The notes beneath the pieces were generated by a model that saw nothing but the letters and a program-made list of their open reading frames with translations, did no database searches and was not told the DNA's origin. 64,000 nucleotides of DNA, taken from contig JAIORK010000012.1 in assembly GCA_021108215.1 (NCBI GenBank), positions 62,001-126,000 on the forward strand, written 5' to 3'. This DNA is from a bacterium. GTDB lineage: Bacteria; Oederibacteriota; JAAXVQ01; JAUVAV01. Positions 27,528 to 34,502 of the stretch are shown one piece after another (the stretch's first letter is position 1; every line of letters starts with the position of its first letter). The position numbers and the translations under genes were made by a program.

Positions 27528-28553
27528 ATGATGGATTATTCAAAAAAAGAGCTTATTGGTATTACATCGACCGTGCCGGTTGAGATTATTTATGCGGGTA
27601 ATTGTACCCCCGTTGATTTAAATAATGCTTTTATCACGGATTTTCATCCGCAAATACTTGTTGATGAGGCTGAACGCATCGGGCTGCCGCGCAATACGTG
27701 CACCTGGATCAAAGGGATTTATAGCGTCATACGCAATTCATTCATCCATACCGTGATCGGCGTGGTACAGGGCGATTGTACGCATATGATCAGTATGCTG
27801 GAATCTTTGTTGCCGCATGGCGTGGAATTTATACCCTTTTCTTTTCCGTATGAGAAAAGCCGGCAATTGCTTCGTTGGGAAATGCAGAAGATCATGGATT
27901 ATTTTGGGGTGCAGTGGGATGTGGTTGCTGAGACAAAAAATAAGTTGGATGGAATTCGCGTACTGGCGCATAAAATTGATCGTATGACCTGGGAGGAAAA
28001 TTTGGTCTCCAGTGCGGATAATTTTTACGCTCTGGTTAATTGCTCGGATTTTTTGGGAGATCCGGAAAATTTTCAAAAAAAACTTGAGACGATTTTACAG
28101 AGATCTGTCACGCCGTATTCGCGCAAAGAATTGCGGCTGGGGTTGGTGGGTGTGCCGACGGTGTATACCGATTTTTATGAGTATCTTGAAGCAAGGGATG
28201 TGCGCGTTGTTTTTCACGAAGTGGCGCGTCAGTTTGCCATGCCGGATTATGGCAAGGACTTATTGGATCAAAATCTTTCTTATACCTATCCCTATAGTTT
28301 TTACGGACGGATACACGATATACAAGAACAGACCCATTTGCGGAATTTGGACGGCTATGTTCATTATGTGCAGTCATTTTGTCATCATCAAGTGGAAGAC
28401 CTGGGGATGCGCAAACACTTAAATTTGCCTATTCTAACGCTGGAAGGGGACCGGGTCGGTCCGCTGGACGGCCGTGCCAAGACAAGATTGGACACGTTTA
28501 TTCAAATGCTTTGGCAGAAGAAAGGCCGTCGAGATGAAGCGCTTAGGCATTGA
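27528..28553 (+). CDS. 2-hydroxyacyl-CoA dehydratase HgdB-like protein
   Basis: Member of the HgdB/BcrC (2-hydroxyglutaryl-CoA dehydratase D-component) family, which carries a 4Fe-4S cluster and is activated by an ATP-dependent partner. About 341 residues from ATG 27528 (ATG 27531 equally possible). Candidate cluster cysteines are in AGNCTPVD, NTCTWIKG and GDCTH. The C-terminal half (VQSFCHHQVEDLGMRKHLNLPILTLEGD) is typical. Dehydratases usually have two such subunits; only one is here, followed with a 20-nt overlap by its activase. This single-subunit plus activase pairing is common in anaerobes, but the substrate is unknown; no acyl-CoA pathway gene is adjacent. Confidence 0.85.
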   Translation: MMDYSKKELIGITSTVPVEIIYAGNCTPVDLNNAFITDFHPQILVDEAERIGLPRNTCTWIKGIYSVIRNSFIHTVIGVVQGDCTHMISMLESLLPHGVEFIPFSFPYEKSRQLLRWEMQKIMDYFGVQWDVVAETKNKLDGIRVLAHKIDRMTWEENLVSSADNFYALVNCSDFLGDPENFQKKLETILQRSVTPYSRKELRLGLVGVPTVYTDFYEYLEARDVRVVFHEVARQFAMPDYGKDLLDQNLSYTYPYSFYGRIHDIQEQTHLRNLDGYVHYVQSFCHHQVEDLGMRKHLNLPILTLEGDRVGPLDGRAKTRLDTFIQMLWQKKGRRDEALRH

Positions 28554-29298
28554 TATCGGGTCGCGCAAAGTGAAATTTGCTCTGCAAACAGATAATGCCG
28601 AGCCGGAACTTTGGGATATGGCGACACCTGTTTTGTATCACAAATATTTACAGCGTCATGCAAACGACGGGCATACGCTGGATCTTATGCGTCTTGGCTT
28701 AGGCGAGGTTGATGTGGTTGCGGCCACGGGTTATGGTCGGAACAACGTGAAGCTTCATGATGTTTTTGTAGTGAGCGAAATGTTGGCCCATGCCGAAGGG
28801 GCGTTGCGCACCGGGAAAAATAATTTTCTCATGTTGGATGTCGGTGGTCAGGATACAAAAGCGGTACTGGTCACAGACGGTATGGTGGAAGATTTTTCAG
28901 TCAATGACAAATGCGCAGCCGGCAGCGGCCGGTATTTGGAGAATATGGCAAGTGTCATGGGGGTTGAACTGGAAGATCTTTTTAAATATTATACGGAACC
29001 GGCTGATCTTTCCACGACCTGCGCCGTGTACGCTGAATCGGAGATTATCGGCAAGCTCGCAGACGGTATTACGATTGAACAGTTGTGTGCCGGTGTTAAT
29101 CACTCGATGTTTTTAAGAATTCGGCCGATGTTGGAACGGTGGCCGGTCAAAGATCTGGTTTTTGTGGGTGGCGGCGCAAAAAATGCAGCCATCGTCTATT
29201 TTTTAGAAGAGGCAGGCTATGAGGTAACAATTCCGGAATACCCGGAATTTAATGGTGCTTTAGGATGCCTGACCATGCTGGATAAGGAGAGAAAATAA
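28534..29298 (+). CDS. BadF/BcrA-type activase ATPase
   Basis: HgdC-like archerase: an ASKHA-fold ATPase dimer with a shared 4Fe-4S cluster that delivers a low-potential electron to the dehydratase encoded just upstream. ATG 28534 gives 254 residues. Visible motifs: [14 protein letters not shown] (phosphate 1), [12 protein letters not shown] (phosphate 2), [13 protein letters not shown] (first cluster Cys), [12 protein letters not shown] (second Cys) and FVGGGAKN (adenosine). All family residues look intact. It overlaps the dehydratase gene by 20 nt and rph by 1 nt. Confidence 0.93.
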   Translation: MKRLGIDIGSRKVKFALQTDNAEPELWDMATPVLYHKYLQRHANDGHTLDLMRLGLGEVDVVAATGYGRNNVKLHDVFVVSEMLAHAEGALRTGKNNFLMLDVGGQDTKAVLVTDGMVEDFSVNDKCAAGSGRYLENMASVMGVELEDLFKYYTEPADLSTTCAVYAESEIIGKLADGITIEQLCAGVNHSMFLRIRPMLERWPVKDLVFVGGGAKNAAIVYFLEEAGYEVTIPEYPEFNGALGCLTMLDKERK

Positions 29299-30011
29299 TG
29301 AGATTAGAAGGACGAAAAGCAGATGCGTTGAGAACCATCAAGATCACGCGTCATTACCTTAAGGATGTTGAAGGCGCGGTCCTTATTGAGGCAGGTCATA
29401 CCAAGGTGATTTGTACTGCCACCGTTCAGGAGGATGTTCCGCCTTTTTTAAGAGGGAAAGGTCAAGGCTGGGTAACCGCAGAATATGGTATGCTGCCGCG
29501 ATCTTCTTCCAGCCGGATTCAACGTGAGGCCGGTAGAAGTAAAAGCGGCAGAACACAGGAGATACAACGCCTGATTGGCCGGTCTTTACGTGCGGTGGTT
29601 GATCTGGAAAAGCTTGGAGAAAGAACCATTATTCTTGATTGTGATGTGATTCAGGCAGACGGGGGCACACGTACCGCCGCGATTACAGGCGCGTATATTG
29701 CATTGGCGGATGCGTGTCAGGCAGCCCAGGAAAAGAAGGGACTTGCAGCTTGGCCTTTGAAGGACCATGTTGCCGCTGTCTCAATCGGAGTGGTGGGTCA
29801 GGACATCCTGCTGGATCTTAACTATGCGGAAGACAGCACGGCGGAAGTGGATATGAATGTGATTATGACCGGCAGCGGTCATTTGATTGAGGTTCAGGGT
29901 ACAGCTGAAAAAGATCCGTTTTCAAGAGAGCAAATGAATGGTATGCTGGATATGGCTGCCAAAGGAATTGGGGAGTTGGTTGAAAAACAAAAAGGGGCGC
30001 TTTCATTATGA
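29298..30011 (+). CDS. rph: Ribonuclease PH
   Basis: Phosphorolytic 3'-5' exoribonuclease that trims tRNA 3' ends. The 237-residue length is standard. Conserved segments: [56 protein letters not shown] and [18 protein letters not shown]. Start and previous stop share one base (TAATG). The 3' end overlaps rdgB by 4 nt (ATGA). rph-rdgB is a widely conserved pair. Confidence 0.97.
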   Translation: MRLEGRKADALRTIKITRHYLKDVEGAVLIEAGHTKVICTATVQEDVPPFLRGKGQGWVTAEYGMLPRSSSSRIQREAGRSKSGRTQEIQRLIGRSLRAVVDLEKLGERTIILDCDVIQADGGTRTAAITGAYIALADACQAAQEKKGLAAWPLKDHVAAVSIGVVGQDILLDLNYAEDSTAEVDMNVIMTGSGHLIEVQGTAEKDPFSREQMNGMLDMAAKGIGELVEKQKGALSL

Positions 30012-30619
30012 GTGAAAGAAAAAAAATAGTCTTAGTCGTTGCAACGCGTAATCAACATAAGCTTTCGGAGATAAAAAAAATAGTGCGCGGTTCCGGTATT
30101 TCCGTCAAGCCGCTTTCAGAGTTTTCCGGATTATCGGAAGTGGTGGAGAATGGGAAAACACTGGAAATTAATGCCATAAAAAAAGCGCAGACAGTCACGC
30201 GTGCGCTAAAGCTGCCGGTGTTGGCGGATGATTCCGGGCTGTTTGTTCCGGCGCTGGATGGAGAACCCGGTGTGAAATCCGCCAGGTATGCGGGGCCGTC
30301 GTGTGATTATGCTGCGAATAATAAAAAACTATTGAAGCGCATGAAACACCTGGAAGGCAAGGACCGCTGTGCCTATTTTGCAACCACCATGGTTTTGGCC
30401 AAACCGGACGGCACCCTGGAAGCCAGGACTGGGAAAATTTGGGGACAGATTCTCGAAACACCGATTGGGAAAAATGGTTTTGGTTATGATCCGGTTTTTC
30501 AACCGTGGGGGCAGGAAAAAACGTTTGCCCAAATGTCTGCAGCTCAGAAAAATCTTATCAGCCATCGCGCACTGGCGATGCAGAAAATTTCTCCGGTGAT
30601 ACGCAGAAAAATGCAGTAG
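30008..30619 (+). CDS. rdgB: XTP/dITP pyrophosphatase (RdgB/HAM1)
   Basis: Removes deaminated purine triphosphates (ITP, dITP, XTP) from the pool. The 203-residue sequence has the substrate motif [16 protein letters not shown] (nucleotide-binding T-x-N-x-x-K), [25 protein letters not shown] (catalytic Asp and metal site) and [20 protein letters not shown]. It is the last gene of the 22-30.6 kb run. The 145-bp gap after it holds an A/T-rich stretch that may contain the tRNA-Pro promoter (TATAAA near 30733). Confidence 0.95.
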   Translation: MSERKKIVLVVATRNQHKLSEIKKIVRGSGISVKPLSEFSGLSEVVENGKTLEINAIKKAQTVTRALKLPVLADDSGLFVPALDGEPGVKSARYAGPSCDYAANNKKLLKRMKHLEGKDRCAYFATTMVLAKPDGTLEARTGKIWGQILETPIGKNGFGYDPVFQPWGQEKTFAQMSAAQKNLISHRALAMQKISPVIRRKMQ

Positions 30620-30764
30620 TCAGCTGGGTCTGAGAAATACCATCTTCGCGGCAACCGGGAGAAAAAGAGTATTTTCAAATTTTCCATCCATCCGGCTTCA
30701 ATTGATTTTTCTTGATAAATTTAACTAAAAAGTATAAAACAATAATCCTTTAATTTGGTGATAT

Positions 30765-30840
30765 CGGGGTGTAGCGCAGTGGCTAGCGCACCTGCTTTGG
30801 GAGCAGGGGGCCGTCAGTTCAAGTCTGACCACCCCGACCA
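30765..30840 (+). tRNA. tRNA-Pro (TGG)
   Basis: 76 nt, with complete cloverleaf: acceptor CGGGGTG/CACCCCG, D arm GCGC...GCGC, anticodon arm CCTGC-TTTGGGA-GCAGG (anticodon TGG), T arm GTCAG-TTCAAGT-CTGAC, discriminator A and encoded CCA. Confidence 0.97.
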
Positions 30841-30869
30841 AATTTTCCGTAGAACGAAAAATTTGGTCG
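30835..30869. repeat. Hairpin overlapping tRNA-Pro 3' end
   Basis: Arms CGACCAAATTTTCCGT (30835-30850) and ACGAAAAATTTGGTCG (30854-30869), 15 of 16 pairs, loop AGA. The 5' arm includes the tRNA's last bases and CCA. AGAGTAATTGA starts at the next base, as it does after three other hairpins in the tRNA loci. Confidence 0.7.
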
Positions 30870-31007
30870 AGAGTAATTGAGCAAATGGAGAAATTGAAAA
30901 GCTCAATTACGGTCTGCTGATCCGCTGTTCAGCTGATCTTGGTTGGTTTTTTTTGAGCAGCAGAGCCGCTCCGCTACCGCGTCGCATGTCCCAGTAGCTC
31001 AGCTGGA
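30870..31007 (+). repeat. Duplicated tRNA spacer, copy 1
   Basis: Begins AGAGTAATTGAGC and runs through a stem-loop (GTAATTGAGC 30873-30882 / GCTCAATTAC 30901-30910). It continues through GGTCTGCTGATCCGC, GCAGAGCCGCTCCGCTACCG and CGTCGCAT into the first 20 bases of a tRNA-Arg. It is nearly the same as 31113-31267, apart from an internal indel of roughly 17 bp near 30945. Confidence 0.85.
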
Positions 31008-31112
31008 AATTGCATGACCTGATAGGAACCGCCTTCGGCGATTATTGTAAAGCAGGTTAGAGCAACGGATTTCTAATCCGTCGGTCGCAGAGCTTCGCGT
31101 CTGGCGCGAAGC
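30988..31112 (+). pseudogene. Broken tRNA-Arg(TCT) copy with D-loop insertion
   Basis: Identical to the intact tRNA-Arg(TCT) at 31248 for the first 20 nt (30988-31007) and again for 33 nt (31058-31090; anticodon arm with TCT). The D loop is split by 50 nt (31008-31057). The T arm and 3' acceptor strand are replaced by a perfect hairpin GCTTCGCG-TCTGG-CGCGAAGC (31092-31112). It cannot form a normal acceptor stem, so it is not a functional tRNA even if the insert were removed. Confidence 0.8.
31008..31057 (+). other. Structured 50-nt insertion in tRNA D loop, copy A
   Basis: Can fold with outer stem ACCTG (31017-31021) / CAGGT (31053-31057) and inner hairpin CGCC-TTC-GGCG. The same-length element recurs at 50112-50161 with about 40 of 50 bases identical, and the inner stem there is TGCC-TGT-GGCA, a compensated C:G to T:A change. 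No known family recognised. Confidence 0.75.
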
Positions 31113-31267
31113 AGAGTAATTGAGCAAATGGAGAAATTGAAAAGCTTAATTACGGTCTGCTGATCCGCTGTTCAGCTGATCTTGGTTAATTCTTTCTCGA
31201 ACAGCAGAGCAGTTGAATAGCAGAGCCGCTCCGCTACCGCGTCGCATGTCCCAGTAGCTCAGCTGGA
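31113..31267 (+). repeat. Duplicated tRNA spacer, copy 2
   Basis: Second copy of the 30870-31007 spacer, from AGAGTAATTGAGC through GTCGCAT to the D loop of the intact tRNA-Arg(TCT). One stem base differs (GCTTAATTAC). It carries extra sequence TTCTTTCTCGAACAGC and AGTTGAATAGC. Confidence 0.85.
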
Positions 31268-31324
31268 TAGAGCAACGGATTTCTAATCCGTCGGTCGCAG
31301 GTTCGAATCCTGCCTGGGATACCA
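31248..31324 (+). tRNA. tRNA-Arg (TCT)
   Basis: 77 nt with acceptor GTCCCAG/CTGGGAT (last pair G-U), D arm AGCTC...GAGC, anticodon arm ACGGA-TTTCTAA-TCCGT (anticodon TCT), T arm GCAGG-TTCGAAT-CCTGC and encoded CCA. It is the intact partner of the broken copy 240 bp upstream. Confidence 0.96.
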
Positions 31325-31373
31325 AACTAAGAAAAGGGACAAGTGTTTAGTATTTGTCCCTTTTCTTAGTTTG
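31323..31373. repeat. 20-bp perfect hairpin after tRNA-Arg(TCT)
   Basis: CAAACTAAGAAAAGGGACAA (31323-31342) pairs perfectly with 31354-31373; the loop is 11 nt. The 5' arm begins with the tRNA's CCA. It could terminate or protect the tRNA precursor in either direction, although no clean T tract follows. Confidence 0.75.
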
Positions 31374-31384
31374 ATTAGCATATT

Positions 31385-31509
31385 GCAGGATTCGAAGCGA
31401 ACAGCCGCCGAGCGAATAGCGAGGGAGAGCCCTCCGGGCGTCAGGCTGTGAGGTGAGGCTACGCAACGAGCTCTGCGAGTGTAGTGGCCGAATCCTGCCT
31501 GGGATACCA
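31385..31509. repeat. Duplicated tRNA-Arg 3' end (att-like) and inverted T-arm copy
   Basis: Bases 31489-31509 repeat exactly the last 21 nt of tRNA-Arg(TCT) (31304-31324), from CGAATCC to the CCA. Bases 31385-31396 (GCAGGATTCGAA) are an inverted 12-nt copy of its T arm. Direct duplication of a tRNA 3' end is the usual footprint of site-specific integration. Only about 165 bp lie between the copies and no integrase is seen, so it would be a remnant. Confidence 0.7.
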
Positions 31510-31519
31510 GAAATAGCAA

Positions 31520-31548
31520 AGCTCCCTTTTTGGAGGGGGCTGGGTTTT
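31520..31548 (+). terminator. Possible terminator after the tRNA locus
   Basis: AGCTCCC (31520-31526) pairs with GGGGGCT (31535-31541) with one G-U pair, followed after GGG by TTTT. Confidence 0.4.
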
Positions 31549-31623
31549 ACTACTCCACAAGTGTTGCGTTAAATTACCGGAACTACCTAAACATAATAAT
31601 TGGGATTATTGAGGACAGAAGAG

Positions 31624-31902
31624 ATGAAATCAAACAGAGCTGGAAAGCACATTTCAAAAATTGAAGTACTAAACATTTCGAGAAATGGTTTTTGGATAAT
31701 GGTTTCTGAAAAGGAGTATTTTTTGCCCTTTAAGTATTTCCCGTGGTTTAAAAATGCCCGAATTTCTGAAATTCTTTCAATTCAAGCTACTTCGCCCAGG
31801 CATCTTTATTGGCCGAAATTAGATGTTGATTTGGGAATTGATACGATAGAGCATCCGGAGAAGTATCCTTTGGTGGATTCTGGAATGAAGATGAGTGCTT
31901 AA
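31624..31902 (+). CDS. DUF2442 protein
   Basis: A 92-residue protein from ATG 31624 (GAGG at 31611-31614). It matches the DUF2442 pattern: ISKIEVLNISRNGFWIMVSE, a loop with FPWFKNARISEILSI, and the ending LYWPKLDVDLGIDTIEHP. DUF2442 genes commonly sit beside a DUF4160 gene in toxin-antitoxin-like pairs, but no DUF4160 partner is visible here. Its place just after the att-like tRNA duplication suggests it may be cargo left by an integrated element. The function is not established. Confidence 0.8.
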   Translation: MKSNRAGKHISKIEVLNISRNGFWIMVSEKEYFLPFKYFPWFKNARISEILSIQATSPRHLYWPKLDVDLGIDTIEHPEKYPLVDSGMKMSA

Positions 31903-31992
31903 GCTGTATTGCACGACATTAGAAACCATACCTTTACGGAATAAGCCCGGTTGACGCGTAAATCCACCCCTGACCCTTAAAAAATCCATTCG

Positions 31993-32022
31993 TTGAATTT
32001 TCTTGTCCGGTTGGCGTATAAT
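31993..32022 (+). promoter_or_regulatory. Promoter for trehalose-synthase-like gene
   Basis: TTGAAT (31993-31998), 18-bp spacer and a consensus TATAAT (32017-32022), 54 bp before the start codon. Confidence 0.55.
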
Positions 32023-32075
32023 AACCGGCAAGCTACAATGATGAACCACTCTGACACAACGAGGTCATACGTATT

Positions 32076-34034
32076 ATGGAAAATGATCCTTTATGGTATA
32101 AAGACGCGATTCTTTATGAGCTGCATGTCAAAGCTTTTTGCGACAGCAATGGTGACGGCATCGGTGATTTTAAAGGGTTGGTGGAAAAACTTGATTACCT
32201 TCAGGAATTGGGAATCAACTGTATTTGGCTGCTGCCTTTTTATGAGTCGCCATTGAAGGATGATGGCTACGACATTTCCGACTATCGCTCGATTCTGCCG
32301 GAATACGGCACAATGAAAGATTTTAAGCGTTTTGTAAGAGAAGCTCACAAGCGCGATATTCGCGTATTGCTTGAACTGGTCATCAATCATACCTCGGATC
32401 AGCATGTGTGGTTTCAGGAAGCCCGGTTGTCCAAAAAATCCAAGAAACGTGATTTTTATGTATGGAACGATGAGCCGCTGAAAAAATACAAGGATGCCAG
32501 GATTATTTTTATGGATTCAGAGAATTCCAATTGGGCCTGGGATGCACATTCAAAGCAATATTACTGGCACCGTTTTTTCAGTCATCAGCCTGATCTGAAT
32601 TATGATAATCCGATTGTTTGCCGCACCATGCTGAATATTCTTTCCTTCTGGCTTAATACCGGGGTGGATGGGTTTCGACTGGATGCGGTACCGTACCTTT
32701 TTGAACGGGATGGTACCAATTGTGAGAATCTTCCTGAGACCCACGAGTATTTGAAATCATTGCGGCAACATTTGGATAGAAAATATAAGAATAAAGTTTT
32801 ATTGGCCGAGGCCAATCAGTGGCCGGAAGATGTGCGTCCCTATTTTGGCGAGGGGGATGAATGTAATATGGCATTTCATTTCCCATTGATGCCCCGGATA
32901 TTTATGGCATTGCGCAAAGAGGACAGTCAACCGATTGTGGAGATTATGGGTAAGACGCCTGCTATTCCGGAAAACTGTCAGTGGGCGATTTTTTTGCGCA
33001 ATCATGATGAATTAACCCTGGAAATGGTCACGGACGATGAACGTGATTATATGTATACTGAATACGCCAAGCATCCCAAGGCCAAACTTAATTTGGGGAT
33101 ACGGCACCGGCTGGCTCCGTTGATGAATAAAGGCCGGCGTCAGATTGAACTCTTGCACAGCATTTTATTTACCATGCCCGGCAGCCCGATTATTTATTAC
33201 GGGGACGAACTCGGCATGGGCGACAATGTCTATCTGGGTGATCGGAACGGCGTACGCACACCTATGCAGTGGACCGGGGATAGGAATGCAGGTTTTTCCA
33301 AGGCGGACACGGCGCAGCTTTATGCACCGCCGATTGTCGATCCGGTGTACGGGTATCAGGCAATCAATGTTGAGGCACAGCAAAGAACGCCGACCTCGCT
33401 TTTGAATTGGATGAAAATATTTATCAGCACCCGGAAAAGGCATAAAGCGTTTGGTCGGGGCAGTCTTGAGTTTTTAAAACTTAACAATAATAAAGTATTG
33501 GCCTATTTTCGGGAATATCAGGATGAGGTTTTGTTAATCCTTAATAATCTTTCCCGGTATTCCCAGCCGGCGGAAATGGACCTGAGTAAGTATAAAGGGT
33601 ATACACCGGTTTCGTTGATCGGGAATGTCCGTTTTCCGAAAATCGGTGATTTGCCGTATTTTATTACTTTCGGTCCGCACACATTTTATTGGTTCCGTCT
33701 GGAAGAACCGGCAATACAAAAGGAAGCGGATGCACCTACGGTGGCGAAGAACGAGTCTGCGCCTGCCGACAAAGCCATTGCGACTGCGACCCAGGCAGTT
33801 GAAGCTGCGCAAGAGGTCATTGCCAGCATGAGGAAATCAAAGGGTGGCGTGAGAAAAGAAAGAAGGAAAAAACTGAGGACACCTCAATCAGAACCGGCGG
33901 CAGAAGATGTCATAACAAAAGTCGCGGAGGCGGCGACCAAAGTGGTGGAAGCCGCCACCCATGTTGTACAGGCGACACAGGAAACAGCGGTGGTGATCAA
34001 AGAAAAGTCAGGGCCGGACAAAGAGCAAAAGTAG
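32076..34034 (+). CDS. treS: Trehalose synthase-like GH13 enzyme with long C-terminal tail
   Basis: GH13 alpha-amylase superfamily, closest to maltose/trehalose interconverting trehalose synthase (TreS). It has WYKDAILYELHVKAFCDSNGDGIGDF at the N-terminus (broken here across the typical opening), VINHTSDQHVWF, nucleophile Asp in GFRLDAVPYLFE (near 203), acid Glu in LAEANQWPED (near 245), Asp in FLRNHDEL (near 311) and YYGDELGMGDN with GDRNGVRTPMQW. The catalytic body ends near 550. The last ~100 residues are an unusual Ala/Val/Thr/Lys-rich tail with heptad-like repeats (QAVEAAQEVIASM, KVAEAATKVVEAATHVVQA). The maltokinase found fused or adjacent in many TreS systems is absent. Confidence 0.88.
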   Translation: MENDPLWYKDAILYELHVKAFCDSNGDGIGDFKGLVEKLDYLQELGINCIWLLPFYESPLKDDGYDISDYRSILPEYGTMKDFKRFVREAHKRDIRVLLELVINHTSDQHVWFQEARLSKKSKKRDFYVWNDEPLKKYKDARIIFMDSENSNWAWDAHSKQYYWHRFFSHQPDLNYDNPIVCRTMLNILSFWLNTGVDGFRLDAVPYLFERDGTNCENLPETHEYLKSLRQHLDRKYKNKVLLAEANQWPEDVRPYFGEGDECNMAFHFPLMPRIFMALRKEDSQPIVEIMGKTPAIPENCQWAIFLRNHDELTLEMVTDDERDYMYTEYAKHPKAKLNLGIRHRLAPLMNKGRRQIELLHSILFTMPGSPIIYYGDELGMGDNVYLGDRNGVRTPMQWTGDRNAGFSKADTAQLYAPPIVDPVYGYQAINVEAQQRTPTSLLNWMKIFISTRKRHKAFGRGSLEFLKLNNNKVLAYFREYQDEVLLILNNLSRYSQPAEMDLSKYKGYTPVSLIGNVRFPKIGDLPYFITFGPHTFYWFRLEEPAIQKEADAPTVAKNESAPADKAIATATQAVEAAQEVIASMRKSKGGVRKERRKKLRTPQSEPAAEDVITKVAEAATKVVEAATHVVQATQETAVVIKEKSGPDKEQK

Positions 34035-34502
34035 GCATAGAAAAAACAATTTTTTTAGGCAGTGGCCATGGCGCCAGCCTTGCCGGATCAGATACGTTTT
34101 TTTTGTTTTGGCCGTTTTTTTGCAGCACCGGTTGTACTGGAAATCGTTTAGAAGAATTATTTTACGCCCTAGGCGGATGTCAATTATGGGCAGGCAAAAG
34201 CGGAGCTGGTTTGCTTCGCTAAGAGTTCAACAATACCAGTGAAATTGTATATCTTGCATATTCCGCAGTGTTTCTGAAATACTGACAATCTTCCGGCTGG
34301 TTCAATGATACAAAAGTTTGCATAATTGAAGTCGACAGGGGCCGGTTTGCGTGGTACTCATATTGGATTGGAAATTCTGCCGGGAGATGGAACGTTAAGC
34401 TGTGTTCTGGTTCTATCTGTATTATTTTGTAGGTAGGCCTGCCGGGTGATTTGAATAATTGATTAATTTGTGGATGAGTTTTTAGAAAGAAGGGGAGTTG
34501 TT
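34035..34502. other. 468-bp intergenic region, no gene recognised
   Basis: No coding stretch with a ribosome site, tRNA or recognised riboswitch is visible. T-rich runs (around 34098-34120) may end the treS transcript. The stretch 34330-34490 is likely to hold the promoter of the next gene, but no clear -35/-10 pair stands out. Confidence 0.4.

Noticed and set aside
31008-31057. Group I intron or bulge-helix-bulge intron in tRNA
   Set aside because: Too short for a group I intron, located in the D loop instead of the anticodon loop, and the remaining halves cannot form a complete tRNA after removal.
31283-31519. Minus-strand frame encoding a 78-residue peptide ending PRQDSNLRPTD
   Set aside because: This is the well-known false translation of tRNA-Arg on the opposite strand; the bases belong to the tRNA and its repeats.
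34035-34502. Riboswitch or small gene in the 468-bp gap before the giant fusion
   Set aside because: I could not find a recognisable aptamer core, a stable set of paired stems or a coding frame with a ribosome site.
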